Source: an uncultured Anaerosolibacter sp. (GTDB taxonomy: Bacteria > Bacillota_A > Clostridia > Peptostreptococcales > Thermotaleaceae). From it: a stretch of DNA of 25,797 nt. Made by a program: the position numbers and the translations under genes. The notes below the pieces were generated by a model, which was not told the DNA's origin, did no database searches, and worked only from the letters and a program-made list of their open reading frames with translations. Positions 24,099-25,797 of this stretch are shown piece by piece. The stretch lies in contig CALECF010000123.1 of assembly GCA_937948705.1 (NCBI GenBank), positions 1-25,797 of the forward strand, in the 5' to 3' direction. Numbering within the stretch: the stretch's first letter is position 1; every line of letters starts with the position of its first letter.

Positions 24099-25370
24099 TT
24101 AATACACAAGTTGTCCTTCATTAATTCTAGCACCATTTCTAACAATTTCATCATATAACTTAATAGTTGCAACGGTTTTTATATCCTCACCTTCTTTTTC
24201 ATAAAAAACGCTATTTTGAATAATTGCATATTCTTTCTCTTGTCCAATAATTTTTATTGGTTTAAAGCGGGCAAATCTGTTAATATCAACCACGTAAACT
24301 CCTTTTTTACCATCCTTCTCCACAATACAATCATCATGAATTTTAAGACCTTCGTGGTTGACCGCAGTGACTTCAACGTCTATATTTCTCATTTTATGGA
24401 AATCTTCAATATACTCGTCCATTTTCAAGATAATCATTCCATTTTCATCATTCTCTATCACCTTATAAATCTGTCCGCCTATGGTCCCCTGTGGAAACTT
24501 AAGACTTATGCTTTTTCCAGCTTTAAAGTTGCTAAGATTGTCCTTATCTATCCATGAAACGAAATACCATAGACTATTATCAACAATTTTGAAGATCGGC
24601 TGACCAAGAATGGTTTTTTCAGTCCTCAAATCTGCAACTTGAGCCTTGTGTTTTTTTATTTCATCATATTGAATGGCTCCCATGTTTACTGGACTTAAAA
24701 TGGTTTCATATCCATCAACAAAATAGCTTATAATTCCTGATTCAGGACTAATTATAGTTGTGATCGCGCCGCTAATTCTTGTTTCTAATAGTTGTTGCTC
24801 TTGCTTAAGAGCCTCTAGATTTTTTCCTGAGAAGCTTTTATCTCCACTAATAATTCTTTTCTTCTCAAGCTTAGCGTTCAATTCCTTTATTAGTCCATCA
24901 ATCTTTAGCAATTCACCTTTTTCTCTATATTCTTTCATTTCTCCAATAATTATACGAATATCTTGCTCTATTTTATCTACATCTCGATCAAATAGGGTTT
25001 CTTTGTTTTCGTTCAAACTCTCTATTCTTTGGTTAATCACTTCCAATTTTTTTCTTGTAGCTGAATCAATGGTATCTCTATAAATCTCAGTAACCTTATA
25101 ATTTTTTTCTACCTTTTCCCCATCTTGAACAAAATATTTAATGTTACCCTCGCTATTTGATTTGATGAGTCTCTCATTTCTTACTATATAGCCATTCATT
25201 TGATAATTCATCTGAATACTACCAAACTTAGCAATCTCTGTTTCTACAGTCGTAGACATTACGATTGGTGCAAGTTTCACTAGGAAATACACAATGATAA
25301 TTCCAAAGAAAAAATAGTAAATTTTATTCTGTCTTCTACGTTTCTTGCCCTGCTTCTTTTTCAAATTCAT
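24099..25370 (-). CDS. HlyD-like single-pass membrane adaptor protein
   Basis: 423-aa protein with a very basic N-terminus (KKKQGKKRRRQNK), one transmembrane helix at about 15-37 and a large outside domain. That domain has HlyD/RND-adaptor features: a lipoyl-like half (IKSNSEGNIKYFVQDGEKVEKNYKV), a long coiled coil (about 95-205), and a second lipoyl-like half opening with ISPESGIISYFVDGYE, followed by beta-barrel segments. No ABC or RND partner is in view. It is first in the sepF/divIVA transcript, 29 bp before the yggS homologue. This position recurs in Clostridia and points to an envelope or division role rather than drug export; that is inference. The ATG has a close AGGTG site. Confidence 0.85.
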   Translation of the reverse strand: MNLKKKQGKKRRRQNKIYYFFFGIIIVYFLVKLAPIVMSTTVETEIAKFGSIQMNYQMNGYIVRNERLIKSNSEGNIKYFVQDGEKVEKNYKVTEIYRDTIDSATRKKLEVINQRIESLNENKETLFDRDVDKIEQDIRIIIGEMKEYREKGELLKIDGLIKELNAKLEKKRIISGDKSFSGKNLEALKQEQQLLETRISGAITTIISPESGIISYFVDGYETILSPVNMGAIQYDEIKKHKAQVADLRTEKTILGQPIFKIVDNSLWYFVSWIDKDNLSNFKAGKSISLKFPQGTIGGQIYKVIENDENGMIILKMDEYIEDFHKMRNIDVEVTAVNHEGLKIHDDCIVEKDGKKGVYVVDINRFARFKPIKIIGQEKEYAIIQNSVFYEKEGEDIKTVATIKLYDEIVRNGARINEGQLVY

Positions 25371-25390
25371 TCACCTACTAGGTTATTTTA

Positions 25391-25399
25391 ATCATAGCA
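25391..25399 (-). promoter_or_regulatory. Putative extended -10 promoter for the division cluster
   Basis: TGCTATGAT on the minus strand (TATGAT at 25391-25396 with a TGC extension) lies 20 bp before the HlyD-like gene. No recognisable -35. Suggested mainly by position and the TGN element. Confidence 0.4.
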
Positions 25400-25658
25400 T
25401 ATCCTATTAATAATTCTTCATAGGCACTGTATTTCCTTCCTTGAAATTGTATTAATTTTATTTAGTGAGAAAGTCCTACTGCTTTTCTCCCCCTAACGTA
25501 CAAGAGTGCCTCATAGTACTTCCGAAATGCTGCCAATAATAAGAGTGTACTTTGTAATCTTCCCTAAGGGGAACCTAGTTCCCCTTCAACCCTTGCAAGT
25601 CAGCGTCCTAATCATTCCTTGTTCTTTTATGATATAGAGACTCATTGTTTTAACACAT

Positions 25659-25679
25659 AAAAAGAGCGTCTCCGACGCT
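25659..25679 (-). terminator. Intrinsic terminator for an upstream minus-strand transcript
   Basis: AGCGTC-GGA-GACGCT on the minus strand (25665-25679), followed by CTTTTT. It would stop a transcript entering from beyond the right edge, before the division cluster promoter. Confidence 0.7.
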
Positions 25680-25683
25680 TTCG

Positions 25684-25716
25684 CTAGGAAACCCCTAGGT
25701 TTCCTTCGACGACAGC
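25684..25716. repeat. Degenerate hairpin repeat, copy 2 (right edge)
   Basis: Counterpart of the block at 16411-16443, with the shared words CTAGGAAACCC, TTTC, TTCGA and a terminal AGC. In this copy the central hairpin AGGAAACC-CCTA-GGTTTCCT (25686-25705) is perfect, and a second hairpin, GACAGC-AAA-GCTGTC (25711-25725), follows directly. Confidence 0.55.
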
Positions 25717-25797
25717 AAAGCTGTCTGAGCACCTTCCTAAATGAGGGCAGGGGATTTCATCCCCTACAACCCCTATTTTTTTATATAATAGGAAAGT

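Larger units (their letters stand above)
25371..25797. other. 427-bp gene-free, palindrome-rich region at right edge
   Basis: No reading frame of credible coding character on either strand. It holds perfect hairpins at 25566-25586 (9-bp stem, CTA loop), 25665-25679 (6 bp), 25686-25705 (8 bp), 25711-25725 (6 bp) and 25749-25765 (7 bp). Two of them, 25566-25586 and 25749-25765, are followed by near-identical CCCCT-CAACCC tails. The left 100 bp is ordinary AT-rich promoter DNA for the HlyD-like gene. It may be 3' untranslated and repeat DNA of an unseen upstream gene, or a decayed mobile element end. Confidence 0.6.

Noticed and set aside
25560..25797. Possible CRISPR array
   Set aside because: The palindromes differ in sequence and spacing; there are no regular identical repeats with unique spacers.

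Overview
The window is an AT-rich chromosomal stretch from a spore-forming, anaerobic-type Firmicute of class Clostridia. Gene content and order resemble Alkaliphilus/Natronincola-type Clostridiales; this is inferred from memory of such clusters, not from a search. Almost every gene is housekeeping, and all but one (rqcH) lie on the minus strand. No transposase, phage gene, CRISPR array, tRNA or rRNA was seen.

Minus-strand layout, read from high to low coordinates. (1) 25797-25371 is a gene-free, hairpin-rich zone with an intrinsic terminator for an upstream gene and a set of perfect palindromes. (2) 25370-21348 is a division cluster: an HlyD-like membrane adaptor, a YggS-type PLP protein, sepF, yggT, ylmH and divIVA, closed by a terminator. 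(3) 21240-19611 is a two-gene unit of mtnN and aroF between a near-consensus sigma-A promoter and a strong terminator. (4) 19463-18078 is a probable sporulation or stress cluster: a DUF5665 protein, a YteA-type DksA/TraR zinc-finger protein and a small YflT-like protein. (5) 18055-16610 is lspA with an RluD-family pseudouridine synthase. (6) 16622-14474 is the pyrimidine unit pyrR-uraA, with two separate PyrR RNA switches. (7) rqcH (12657-14441, plus strand) converges on uraA at a shared bidirectional terminator and diverges from yicC. (8) 12394-9143 is yicC-remA-gmk-rpoZ-coaBC plus terminator. (9) 9127-2364 is priA-def-fmt-DUF116-zinc metallopeptidase-rsmB. (10) 2331-1 is stp and the PASTA kinase prkC, which runs off the left edge.

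How the genes fit together: units 8-10 are the conserved Firmicute block linking nucleotide and CoA supply, replication restart, translation initiation/formylation, rRNA modification and cell-wall Ser/Thr signalling. Unit 2 is the ylm/divIVA block that sits beside the division genes. Unit 6 is self-regulated: PyrR senses UMP and shuts off its own gene and the uracil permease.

The most interesting signals are non-coding. The pyrR leader carries a fully drawable anti-antiterminator / antiterminator / terminator set. The pyrR-uraA spacer carries a second PyrR box whose final hairpin uses the uraA Shine-Dalgarno as its 3' arm and is followed by a T-rich run, so it could act on translation, on transcription, or on both. 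A degenerate hairpin repeat is shared between the pyrR leader and the right-edge zone. The rlmN gene usual between rsmB and stp is absent here.
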